Assembly: GCA_036656795.1 (NCBI GenBank)
Contig: JAVXHR010000003.1
Location: 1 to 64,000 of the forward strand
DNA from: CAUPWF01 sp036656795
GTDB taxonomy: Bacteria; Bacillota; Clostridia; Lachnospirales; Lachnospiraceae
DNA: 64,000 nucleotides
Reading direction: 5' to 3'
Shown: positions 1-7,323 of the stretch, piece after piece
How the letters are laid out: each line of letters starts with the position of its first letter
Numbering within the stretch: the stretch's first letter is position 1
Notes under the pieces: model-generated
What the model was told of the DNA's origin: nothing
What the model saw: only the letters and a program-made list of their open reading frames with translations
Databases searched by the model: none
Program-made: the position numbers and the translations under genes

Positions 1-1
1 A

Positions 2-220
2 AAAGACTATAAGACATTTATTGCATTGATGATTGCGTTATCCATAGGTGGGGTGACATCACTTCACGAGTTTACAAGAACAACCACGGAAACAATCACA
101 CGTATTAATAACAATCAGATTGTATACGCAGAAGATGCAGATGAGGTTGAAGTGTTGAATTCTAGTAATTTTGTAGGGAATGTCCATGATAATTTCTTCT
201 TTGAATATCTGGCCAAATAA
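2..220 (+). CDS. 3' end of an unrecognised protein (5' end outside window)
   Basis: The reading frame is open from the first bases of the window and ends at TAA 218-220, so the start probably lies upstream, although a TTG at 26 or ATG at 29 could also serve. The visible part begins with a hydrophobic stretch (FIALMIALSIGGVTSL) followed by a polar, acidic tail ending FFFEYLAK. This looks like a membrane segment with a short soluble tail, or the signal region of a small exported protein. I do not recognise a family. A new promoter follows it, so it closes its transcription unit. Confidence 0.5.
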   Translation, partial: KDYKTFIALMIALSIGGVTSLHEFTRTTTETITRINNNQIVYAEDADEVEVLNSSNFVGNVHDNFFFEYLAK

Positions 221-260
221 ATTCTACAGTAAATTTACGCTATCATAATTGGGAATGATA

Positions 261-290
261 TTGTAAAGCTATGTGTAGATGTGATAGAAT
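261..290 (+). promoter_or_regulatory. SigA-type promoter for the DUF3048 lipoprotein gene
   Basis: TTGTAA (261-266) and TAGAAT (285-290) are separated by 18 nt and lie about 50 nt before the ATG at 342. Matches are 4/6 and 5/6 to consensus. No operator-like repeat is evident. Confidence 0.5.
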
Positions 291-341
291 ATGTACAGAA
301 TCACTGGTGCTTTGTGTCAAAGAATAGGGGGATAATTGTAC

Positions 342-1430
342 ATGAAAAAATTTATGATATCATTGATGATTGTGTCACTTGTATTTAGTTTTACAGGGTG
401 TAAAAAAAAGGAAGTAAAACCCAAGGCAACACCGGAGACAAAGACGGTGCAAAAGGAAGAACCAGAACCGGAAGAAGTGATACCAGCGAATCAGAATTTA
501 CTGACCGGTGTAGCGAATCTGACAGAGGGAGCTATTGGTAAACGTCCGGTGGCTGTTATGGTTAATAATGTGAACCCGGCGATGCCACAATATGGGGTTG
601 GCGCAGCAGATATTATCTTTGAAATTCCGGTGGAGGCAGATGAGACAAGATTGATGGCATTATATGCCGACTATACAACGGTACCTCAGATATGTGCGAT
701 TCGCAGTTGTCGCTATTATTTCCCGGCATTCTCACAAGGCTTCGATGCTTTTTATGTCAATTGGGGAATTGATGATAGTATTTCAGAATATCTCCAAGCA
801 TTAGAGTTAGATCAATTTGATGGGATACGTAATGCAGGGGGATTATTTGGACGTGATGAAGAGCGAAGACATGCAGGGTATGCTTTGGAGCATACAGGAT
901 ATTTTGATGGAACAAGATTCGCAGGAGTAGTGGCAGAACAGGGACTACGAACAGATTTGGCAGAAGATAAGAAAGGTCCTGCATTTAATTTCAATGGATT
1001 AACAGAGCAGATAAAACCGGCAGGGAGTAACTGCAATAATGCACATATTGAATTTGGGGCAGCAACTGCGGATTTAGACTATGATGTTGCCAATCATGTA
1101 TATACGAAGAAGTTGAATGGAAATCCACAGGTAGATGGAAAGACGGGAGCACAATTGGCATTTACCAATGTATTGGTACTAGAAACAGCCATTACAAGCC
1201 GAGATGGTGTAGATCATAAGGACGTGGATTGGGACGGTGACGAGAACTCGGTTGGATATTATTGCTCTAATGGGGCGGTTCAAAAGATTCATTGGTCAAA
1301 AGAAACGAATAATGAACGTTCACGCTTGTGGATTACAGATGATACGGGAAATGAAATTAAAATCAATCGTGGAAAAACTTACATTGCGGTAAATTATCCG
1401 GGACAGGTAAGCTTCACAGGGGTTAATTAG
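342..1430 (+). CDS. DUF3048 (YerB-like) lipoprotein
   Basis: Predicted exported lipoprotein of 362 aa. A short basic N-terminus and hydrophobic core lead to the lipobox FTGC with Cys20 as the lipidation site, followed by a Lys/Glu/Pro-rich linker (about residues 21-55). The rest matches my memory of the two-part DUF3048 family (B. subtilis YerB): an N-terminal part with 'KRPVAVMVNN' and the RSCRYYF region, and a C-terminal part with 'YYCSNGAVQKIHWSK'. The biochemical role of the family is not established to my knowledge. ATG 342 is preferred over the in-frame TTG at 336 because AGGGGGAT at 326-333 sits at the right distance. It has its own promoter and is followed by a long hairpin, so it is probably monocistronic. 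Confidence 0.85.
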   Translation: MKKFMISLMIVSLVFSFTGCKKKEVKPKATPETKTVQKEEPEPEEVIPANQNLLTGVANLTEGAIGKRPVAVMVNNVNPAMPQYGVGAADIIFEIPVEADETRLMALYADYTTVPQICAIRSCRYYFPAFSQGFDAFYVNWGIDDSISEYLQALELDQFDGIRNAGGLFGRDEERRHAGYALEHTGYFDGTRFAGVVAEQGLRTDLAEDKKGPAFNFNGLTEQIKPAGSNCNNAHIEFGAATADLDYDVANHVYTKKLNGNPQVDGKTGAQLAFTNVLVLETAITSRDGVDHKDVDWDGDENSVGYYCSNGAVQKIHWSKETNNERSRLWITDDTGNEIKINRGKTYIAVNYPGQVSFTGVN

Positions 1431-1471
1431 GAACTAGAAAGCAGAAGAATACATATTAAGATAGTTGCTTA

Positions 1472-1537
1472 GAACAAGAGCGTGTATGGAGTAGTCCGGA
1501 ATTTGGACTACTCCTGTTGACGTCTTTAAGCTCTTGC
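1472..1537 (+). other. Long interrupted hairpin upstream of the glyA promoter
   Basis: A perfect 10-bp stem (GGAGTAGTCC 1488-1497 with GGACTACTCC 1505-1514, 7-nt loop) lies inside a second imperfect pairing of the flanks (AACAAGAGC near 1472-1480 with GCTCTTGCT near 1530). There is no clear T-run, so it is a weak intrinsic terminator candidate. It lies before the glyA -35, so it is probably not part of the glyA leader. Confidence 0.45.
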
Positions 1538-1547
1538 TGAAGAACTA

Positions 1548-1576
1548 TTGTAGAAATCGGGGACAAGGGTTATAAT
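1548..1576 (+). promoter_or_regulatory. Putative glyA promoter
   Basis: A perfect TATAAT (1571-1576) stands 17 nt after TTGTAG (1548-1553), which matches the -35 consensus only in its first three bases. The RBS AAAGGAGG follows at 1603-1610. The spacer contains CGGGGACAAGGG, which resembles part of the repeat element near 50.2 kb; this may be chance. Confidence 0.45.
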
Positions 1577-1621
1577 ATAATCTTAAGAAGGCGTATAAGA
1601 CTTAAAGGAGGATAAAAATCA

Positions 1622-2857
1622 ATGTATACATTAGAAGAAATTCAAAAAGAAGATGTGGAGATTGCAGAAGCCATTCAACAGGAGATGCAAAGACAGAATT
1701 CTCATATCGAATTAATTGCATCAGAAAACTGGGTTAGCAAAGCAGTTATGTCCGCGATGGGAAGCCCACTTACGAATAAATATGCAGAAGGTTATCCAGC
1801 CAAACGATATTACGGTGGCTGCGAATGTGTAGATAAAGTGGAGCAACTTGCCATTGACCGGGCAAAGCAGTTATTTGGGTGTGATTATGCTAATGTGCAA
1901 CCACATTCCGGAGCGCAGGCCAATACAGCTGTTCAGTTTGCCATGTTAAAACCGGGAGATAAGATTTTGGGAATGAGTTTAGACCATGGTGGACATTTGA
2001 CACATGGTTCACCGGCAAGCTTTTCGGGCCAATATTTTGATGCTGCATTTTATGGTGTGAATGCAGAGGGAGTTATCGACTATGAAACGGTACGAAAAGT
2101 AGCAATGGAACATCGACCTAAGCTGATTATTGCAGGAGCAAGTGCATACGCGCGAACGATAGATTTTAAGAAGTTTCGTGAGATAGCAGATGAGGTGGGA
2201 GCATATCTTATGGTTGATATGGCCCATATAGCTGGACTTGTTGCTGCGGGATTACACCCAAGTCCTATTCCATATGCAGATGTTGTCACAACGACAACTC
2301 ATAAGACGCTTCGAGGCCCACGAGGTGGTATGATCTTATGTAATCAGGAAGCTGCAGATAAATTCAATTTTAATAAAGCAATCTTTCCGGGGACACAAGG
2401 AGGGCCATTAATGCATGTAATTGCCGGAAAAGCAGTGTGCTTTAAAGAAGCATTGCAGCCGGAGTTTAAAGTATATCAAGAGCAAGTTATAAAGAATGCA
2501 AAAACATTAGGGGAACAGCTTATAAAACAAGGACTGCAATTGGTGTCGGGTGGAACGGATAATCATCTGATGCTAGTGGATCTTACTCGACAAAACATGA
2601 GTGGAAAAGAATTGGAACACCGCTTAGATGCGGCTCATATTACATGTAATAAGAATACCATTCCCAATGATCCACGTTCTCCATTTGTTACAAGTGGGGT
2701 AAGACTGGGGACACCGGCAATTACTTCTCGTGGAATGGTGGAAGCAGATATGCGAATTATCGCAGAAGCGATTGCATTGGTTGCAAAAAGTGAAGACAAT
2801 ACAGAAAAAGTGAAAGATATGGTTCAGACATTGACCATGCGCTATCCACTTTATTAG
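1622..2857 (+). CDS. glyA: Serine hydroxymethyltransferase
   Basis: Cytoplasmic PLP enzyme that interconverts serine + tetrahydrofolate and glycine + 5,10-methylene-THF, the main source of one-carbon units. At 411 aa it has the normal bacterial length. Visible family signatures are the N-terminal HIELIASENWVS region, the YPAKRYYGGCE motif, the DMAHIAGLVAAG segment and TTTTHKTLRGPRGG, in which Lys228 is the expected Schiff-base lysine. ATG 1622 is supported by AAAGGAGG. It is followed after 42 nt by a nitroreductase gene, which may be co-transcribed. The folate genes near 57-59 kb (folT, thyA, folA) use the same cofactor pool. Confidence 0.97.
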   Translation: MYTLEEIQKEDVEIAEAIQQEMQRQNSHIELIASENWVSKAVMSAMGSPLTNKYAEGYPAKRYYGGCECVDKVEQLAIDRAKQLFGCDYANVQPHSGAQANTAVQFAMLKPGDKILGMSLDHGGHLTHGSPASFSGQYFDAAFYGVNAEGVIDYETVRKVAMEHRPKLIIAGASAYARTIDFKKFREIADEVGAYLMVDMAHIAGLVAAGLHPSPIPYADVVTTTTHKTLRGPRGGMILCNQEAADKFNFNKAIFPGTQGGPLMHVIAGKAVCFKEALQPEFKVYQEQVIKNAKTLGEQLIKQGLQLVSGGTDNHLMLVDLTRQNMSGKELEHRLDAAHITCNKNTIPNDPRSPFVTSGVRLGTPAITSRGMVEADMRIIAEAIALVAKSEDNTEKVKDMVQTLTMRYPLY

Positions 2858-2899
2858 GAAAATAGAATAGAAAATATAATAGAAAAGGAGCATAGGATT

Positions 2900-3421
2900 A
2901 TGAATGAGATGTTAGAGAGTATTCTTACAAGAAGAAGTTGTCGCAGCTATACAGACCAGGAGATAACGGCGGAAGATTTAGCGATGATATTACAGGCAGG
3001 GCGCTATGCGCCAAGTGGGATGAATCGTCAGTTATGGCAATTTACCGTGGTAAGAAAAAGAGAGAATATTCAGGCATTGGCTCGGGTAGTAGGAATAGCT
3101 TTGGACAGAGACGAAGGATATAATTTTTATGACCCCAAAGTAATTATATTAGTGTCCAATGAAACAGAGAATCCACTGGGCTGTCAGGACAGTGCTTGTG
3201 CATTGGAGAATATATTCTTAATGGCCCATTCCTTGGGGATTGGTTCTTGTTGGATTAATCAATTGAGAGATATCTGTGATAGACCAGAAGTGCGAACAAT
3301 ATTAGATACATTTGGTGTGCCATCAAATCATAAAGTGTGGGGAATTGCAGACTTGGGGTATGCAAAAGGTCCTTACAAAGAAATTGTACGTAATGACAAT
3401 GTAATAAAATATGCAGATTGA
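2900..3421 (+). CDS. Nitroreductase-family FMN protein
   Basis: Flavin-dependent oxidoreductase of the nitroreductase fold, 173 aa, likely cytoplasmic and dimeric. The N-terminal RRSCRSYTDQEI and RYAPSGMNRQLWQFTVV match the FMN-phosphate binding part of the family. 'LGIGSCWINQL' and 'WGIADLGYAKG' match the C-terminal half. The physiological substrate cannot be read from sequence, since the family includes quinone, nitro-compound and flavin reductases. The start ATG 2900 is preceded by AAAGGAG. Short spacing behind glyA suggests read-through, but no functional link is obvious. Confidence 0.85.
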   Translation: MNEMLESILTRRSCRSYTDQEITAEDLAMILQAGRYAPSGMNRQLWQFTVVRKRENIQALARVVGIALDRDEGYNFYDPKVIILVSNETENPLGCQDSACALENIFLMAHSLGIGSCWINQLRDICDRPEVRTILDTFGVPSNHKVWGIADLGYAKGPYKEIVRNDNVIKYAD

Positions 3422-3517
3422 TTGTGCTGTTAAAATCAGGGAATTAATAGTCGATATTTGTAAAAGAATAGTGTATAATGGTTGTAAAATAATGTGGTTG
3501 AAAGGATGGGCATAATA

Positions 3518-4345
3518 GTGAAGACAGCATTAGACAGCGAAAATTTATGGATGATTTTTAAAGTAGCTAATAATTTATATGCGCTAAATAGCGATCAAAT
3601 TAAGAGTATTGGTACATTACCAAGTAATATTACAGGTGTTCCTGATGGGGAACCATATGTAAGAGGAATTACAAAACATAGAGGAAAAGTAATCACATTG
3701 CTAGAGATGCGTGTGCTTTTTGATAATCAAACACAAGAAGAAGAGCTTGATGCATTTGCAAAGATGTTAGATGTCAGAAAAGCGGATCATACGAAGTGGG
3801 TAGATACGCTAGATAAGAGCGTAAAATCAGGCACTGCATTTCCACTTGCAACGGATCCACATAAATGTGCATTTGGTAAATGGTACGATAATTTTGAAAC
3901 GAATATTACCAATGTACAGTTTCATTTGGACAAAATCGAAGAGCCACATCGATTGTTACATGAGGCGGCAATGCATATAGAACATCTTGTAGGAGAGGAT
4001 AAAGAGGAACAACGAATAGAAATATTGCAAGAAGTGGAAACGGTATATATGCCAAAAGTAATTGCTCTTTTAGATGAAACAAAAGAAATCATTAAAGATC
4101 ACTTTAGAGATATGATGATTGTGATGGAAAGTGATAATGAGCGAACGGTTGCGATTATTGTAGATGAGATTATAGGTGTAGAGCGATTAGGAGAACGATA
4201 TTCGGATACAATCTTAGAAAAGATGCAACATTCAGAATTACTGGGTGGAGTAGCGCTTAGAGAACAAGATGATGCATTATTGTTTTTAATTGATGAAGAA
4301 AAGATATTTCAATTGGGGCAAGAACCACAAGCGACAGAAATATAA
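3518..4345 (+). CDS. CheW-like domain with an inserted CZB zinc-binding domain
   Basis: The protein (275 aa from GTG 3518) starts and ends as a CheW coupling domain. Residues about 10-70 give WMIFKVANNLYAL...YVRGITKHRGKVITLLEM, and about 210-265 give ERTVAIIVDEIIGVERL...GGVALREQDDALLFLID. Between the halves sits a helical insertion of about 120 aa with the chemoreceptor zinc-binding (CZB) signature: HTKW (His91), HKCAFGKWY (Cys117) and EPHRLLHEA (His144, His148), i.e. the 3His/1Cys Zn site. CZB domains elsewhere respond to zinc or oxidants such as HOCl; that role here is inference. No other chemotaxis gene lies in this window. Start choice is uncertain: GTG 3494 and ATG 3506 are in frame, but AAAGGATGGG best fits GTG 3518. 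Confidence 0.8.
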   Translation: MKTALDSENLWMIFKVANNLYALNSDQIKSIGTLPSNITGVPDGEPYVRGITKHRGKVITLLEMRVLFDNQTQEEELDAFAKMLDVRKADHTKWVDTLDKSVKSGTAFPLATDPHKCAFGKWYDNFETNITNVQFHLDKIEEPHRLLHEAAMHIEHLVGEDKEEQRIEILQEVETVYMPKVIALLDETKEIIKDHFRDMMIVMESDNERTVAIIVDEIIGVERLGERYSDTILEKMQHSELLGGVALREQDDALLFLIDEEKIFQLGQEPQATEI

Positions 4346-4369
4346 TTTGTATGAAAGTAATAATATAAG

Positions 4370-4405
4370 GGGCATATTTCCTGATAGCATGTTAGGAACA
4401 TGCCC
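4370..4405 (+). terminator. Hairpin after the CheW-CZB gene
   Basis: GGGCAT (4370-4375) pairs with ATGCCC (4400-4405) and, past a small internal loop, TTCCT pairs with AGGAA. There is no T-run (TAAAAC follows), so termination is uncertain. Confidence 0.35.
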
Positions 4406-4469
4406 TAAAACTATATCTTGAACAAGACTAAGAGCTGGCGAAAAGGGTCCTGTTTTATGTTGCCATTCC

Positions 4470-4498
4470 TTGACAGAATTGGAGGGGAAAGTTATAAT
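4470..4498 (+). promoter_or_regulatory. Consensus SigA promoter of the copper operon
   Basis: TTGACA (4470-4475), a 17-nt spacer and TATAAT (4493-4498) match the consensus perfectly. Expected transcription start is near 4505, exactly where the CsoR-type operator begins. Such a strong promoter fits a gene controlled by a repressor. Confidence 0.85.
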
Positions 4499-4504
4499 AT
4501 CCAT

Positions 4505-4521
4505 ATACCCATACGGGGTAT
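4505..4521 (+). promoter_or_regulatory. CsoR-type copper operator
   Basis: ATACCC-5 nt-GGGTAT is a perfect inverted repeat with the G/C-tract layout known for CsoR operators. It covers the predicted start site, so binding would block copA transcription. The csoR gene lies in the same operon, predicting autoregulation released by Cu(I). Confidence 0.75.
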
Positions 4522-4544
4522 ATAATCCAAGAGGAGGGTATTCT

Positions 4545-6785
4545 ATGATTACAGAGCAATATCATGTTAGAGGAATGACTTGTGCAGCTTGTAGCAGTGC
4601 GGTAGAGCGAGTAACAAAAAAGCTGGAGGGAGTTGCCACAAGCAGTGTAAACCTTACAACAGAAGTATTAACAATTACGTATGATGAAGCTGCAGTAAAG
4701 CAAGAAGATATTATTGGTAAAGTGACGCGAGCAGGTTTTGAAGCGGAGCTATATGTTAATCAGGATAAACAGCAGCAAAAAACAGAAAAGACAGAACAAG
4801 AAGTAGAGCTTCATAAGACACGCAGAAACCTTCGCATTAATATTATAATGGCCATTCCACTTTTATATATTTCCATGGGTCATATGATGCCATTTCCTAT
4901 GCCGCTACCTAACATATTGGATATGCATATTCACCCGTTCAACTATGCGACAGCTCAGTTGATATTGACGTTGATTATCTTATTTCATGGAAGAAAGTTC
5001 TATATTGTCGGAATTCGCAGTTTGTTTCGTGGTCATCCCAATATGGATTCTTTGGTTGCCATTGGGACCGGAAGTGCGTTTATATATAGTTTTATAATGA
5101 CGGTGATGATTCCATTCAAAGAGATGTCTGTTCATAATTTATATTATGAATCTGCAGCGATTGTAGTAACTCTTGTAATGGTTGGAAAGTACATGGAGAG
5201 TCGAAGCAAAGGGAAGACTTCAGAAGCAATTCGTAGATTAATGGAACTGGCTCCAGAGACTGCGATTGTAATGCGAGGCCAAGAACAGGCAGAAGTGGCA
5301 GTGGAAGACGTACAGTTAGGCGATATTATTTTGATTCGACCGGGGAGCCGTATTCCGTTAGATGGGATCGTAACGGAAGGTTGTACAAGTGTAGATGAAT
5401 CTATGTTGACAGGTGAGAGTATTCCGGTAGATAAAGAAGTAGATGATTCAGTGATTGGTGGCAGTATGAATTATCAAGGCGTTCTTATGATACAAGTAAC
5501 TCATGTGGGTGCAGATACGATGTTAGCTAAGATTGTAAGGCTGATGGAAGAGGCACAAGGGAAAAAGGCACCCATTTCTAAGATCGCAGATAGAGTCGCC
5601 GGTATTTTTGTACCGGTAGTTATTGCAATTGCATTGATGGCGAGTCTTTTTTGGTTTATTATGGGGTATGATATGACCTTTGTATTGACTATTTTTGTCT
5701 CGGTTTTAGTAATTGCCTGTCCATGTGCATTGGGATTAGCAACACCTACGGCTATTATGGTAGGAACCGGTGTAGGGGCGAGCCATGGAATTTTAATTAA
5801 AAGTGGAGCGGCGCTTGAGATTAGCCATAAAATCGACACGGTTGTGTTAGATAAGACAGGCACTATTACAGAAGGAAAACCAAAAGTCATGCATATCGTC
5901 AGTCGAGACTTGAAGGAAAATCAATTACTGCAATTGGCTGCTTCTTGTGAACAAGTATCAGAGCATCCACTTGGTATGGCAATTGTAACATGTGCAAGAC
6001 AACGCAATCTAGAATTATCCGAGGTCTCCGGGTTTCAAAGTATATCGGGCCGAGGATTAGAAGCAATCGTGGAGGGCGTACAATATTTTATTGGAAATGA
6101 GAAACTCTGTATAGAACATCAGATAGAGATGAACAACTATGAACTGCAAGGAGCCGATATAGCACGAAAAGGAGAGACACCCATGTATGTATCTAGAGAT
6201 GGTAAGGTGATTGGATTCATAGGGGTTGCAGATCCAATAAAAGATACAAGTATTCAGGCGATTCGAGAAATGCAGGGATTAGGGATTGGTGTGTATATGC
6301 TGACAGGGGACAACCAAATGACAGCAGATTATATCGGAACACAAGTAAAAGTAGATTCCGTAATTGCAGAAGTGCTTCCAGGTGATAAAGCACAAGTTGT
6401 ACAACAATTACAACAACAAGGACATCTGGTAATGATGGTGGGAGATGGAATCAATGATGCACCTGCATTGATTCAAGCAGATGTCGGAGTTGCAATTGGA
6501 GACGGAAGTGACATTGCATTAGAATCCAGTGATATTGTTTTAATGAAATCGAATCTACAAGATGTGTATAAGGGAATAAAATTAAGCAAGGCAACAATTC
6601 GTAATATCAAACAGAATCTTTTTTGGGCATTTTTTTATAATTCTTGTGGATTACCTTTGGCAGCAGGTGTTCTATATGCAATCAATGGAACCTTGTTAAA
6701 TCCCATATTTGCAGGATTGGCAATGTCATTTAGTTCTGTGTCTGTAGTTGCAAATGCGTTACGTCTTCGTACATTGAAACTGTAG
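4545..6785 (+). CDS. copA: Copper-exporting P1B-type ATPase
   Basis: Membrane ATPase that pumps Cu(I) out of the cytoplasm, 746 aa. One N-terminal heavy-metal domain carries MTCAAC (Cys13, Cys16). The transmembrane CPC motif is at 392-394, the phosphorylated Asp436 is in DKTGTIT, SEHPLG holds the HP motif, and GDGINDAPAL is the hinge motif. The final membrane segments follow near 695-735. CPC plus the MTCAAC domain indicates Cu(I)/Ag(I) rather than Zn/Cd specificity. ATG 4545 follows GAGGAGGG; an upstream in-frame extension would run through the operator and promoter and is rejected. It is first in the operon copA-csoR-HMA protein. Confidence 0.95.
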   Translation: MITEQYHVRGMTCAACSSAVERVTKKLEGVATSSVNLTTEVLTITYDEAAVKQEDIIGKVTRAGFEAELYVNQDKQQQKTEKTEQEVELHKTRRNLRINIIMAIPLLYISMGHMMPFPMPLPNILDMHIHPFNYATAQLILTLIILFHGRKFYIVGIRSLFRGHPNMDSLVAIGTGSAFIYSFIMTVMIPFKEMSVHNLYYESAAIVVTLVMVGKYMESRSKGKTSEAIRRLMELAPETAIVMRGQEQAEVAVEDVQLGDIILIRPGSRIPLDGIVTEGCTSVDESMLTGESIPVDKEVDDSVIGGSMNYQGVLMIQVTHVGADTMLAKIVRLMEEAQGKKAPISKIADRVAGIFVPVVIAIALMASLFWFIMGYDMTFVLTIFVSVLVIACPCALGLATPTAIMVGTGVGASHGILIKSGAALEISHKIDTVVLDKTGTITEGKPKVMHIVSRDLKENQLLQLAASCEQVSEHPLGMAIVTCARQRNLELSEVSGFQSISGRGLEAIVEGVQYFIGNEKLCIEHQIEMNNYELQGADIARKGETPMYVSRDGKVIGFIGVADPIKDTSIQAIREMQGLGIGVYMLTGDNQMTADYIGTQVKVDSVIAEVLPGDKAQVVQQLQQQGHLVMMVGDGINDAPALIQADVGVAIGDGSDIALESSDIVLMKSNLQDVYKGIKLSKATIRNIKQNLFWAFFYNSCGLPLAAGVLYAINGTLLNPIFAGLAMSFSSVSVVANALRLRTLKL

Positions 6786-6807
6786 ATAAATCGGAAGGGG
6801 AATGTAG

Positions 6808-7068
6808 ATGGAACAAGAATATAAGAATCTTATCCACCGATTAAATCGTATCGAAGGACAAGTCAGGGGAATTAAGAATATGGTGGAAGAAGAACGATAC
6901 TGTGTAGATATATTAACTCAAGTATCGGCAGTTCAATCAGCATTGAATTCATTTAATAAACAGTTGTTGTCTGCTCATATTCGCTCCTGTGTTGTAGAAG
7001 ATATCAAGGCGGGAAATGAAGAGTGTGTAGAGGAATTATGTGTAACGATTCAAAAACTAATGAAATAA
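6808..7068 (+). CDS. csoR: Copper-sensing repressor CsoR
   Basis: All-helical metal-sensing repressor of the CsoR/RcnR family, 86 aa. The N-terminal NRIEGQVRGIKNMVEEER is family-typical. The Cu(I) ligand set is present as Cys32 (RYCVDIL), His57 and Cys61 (AHIRSC), the C-H-C pattern that separates CsoR from the nickel, formaldehyde and sulfur-sensing members. It sits 22 nt after copA with AAGGGG before the ATG. The ATACCC...GGGTAT operator upstream of copA is its probable target. Confidence 0.93.
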   Translation: MEQEYKNLIHRLNRIEGQVRGIKNMVEEERYCVDILTQVSAVQSALNSFNKQLLSAHIRSCVVEDIKAGNEECVEELCVTIQKLMK

Positions 7069-7082
7069 AGGAGGAAGTAAAG

Positions 7083-7277
7083 ATGACAATCATTTATGTA
7101 GATGAGATGCATTGTGAAAAATGTGTAGAGAGAATTATGAATGCTATGAAGGAACAAAAAGTAGTTGCAAAAGTAGATCTTGTAACGAAGACAGTGAAAA
7201 TTGAAAGTTGTGATAAGTGTTTGGAAAAAGCACTTAATATATTAGATGATCTTGGCTTTGAAGGTATTGTGGAATAA
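7083..7277 (+). CDS. Small HMA-type metal chaperone, CopZ-like
   Basis: A 64-aa protein that resembles a single heavy-metal-associated domain. The N-terminal IIYVDEMHCEKCVERIM holds the metal-binding CxxC, and the C-terminal ILDDLGFEGIVE is the usual end of the fold. It is odd in having a second CxxC (ESCDKC, about residues 41-44) and no hydrophobic residue before the first motif (usually GMTC). It may bind two metals or form disulfides. ATG 7083 follows AAAGGAGG, and the start lies 15 nt after csoR. Role as a cytoplasmic Cu(I) carrier to CopA is inferred from context. Confidence 0.8.
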   Translation: MTIIYVDEMHCEKCVERIMNAMKEQKVVAKVDLVTKTVKIESCDKCLEKALNILDDLGFEGIVE

Positions 7278-7323
7278 GTAGAGATATGGTATCGTATTTG
7301 GTAGATAAAGGGGGAGGTATATA

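Noticed and set aside
5501..5890. 129-aa frame on the - strand opposite copA
   Set aside because: It mirrors the CPC helix and phosphorylation motif of copA and has no start signal.
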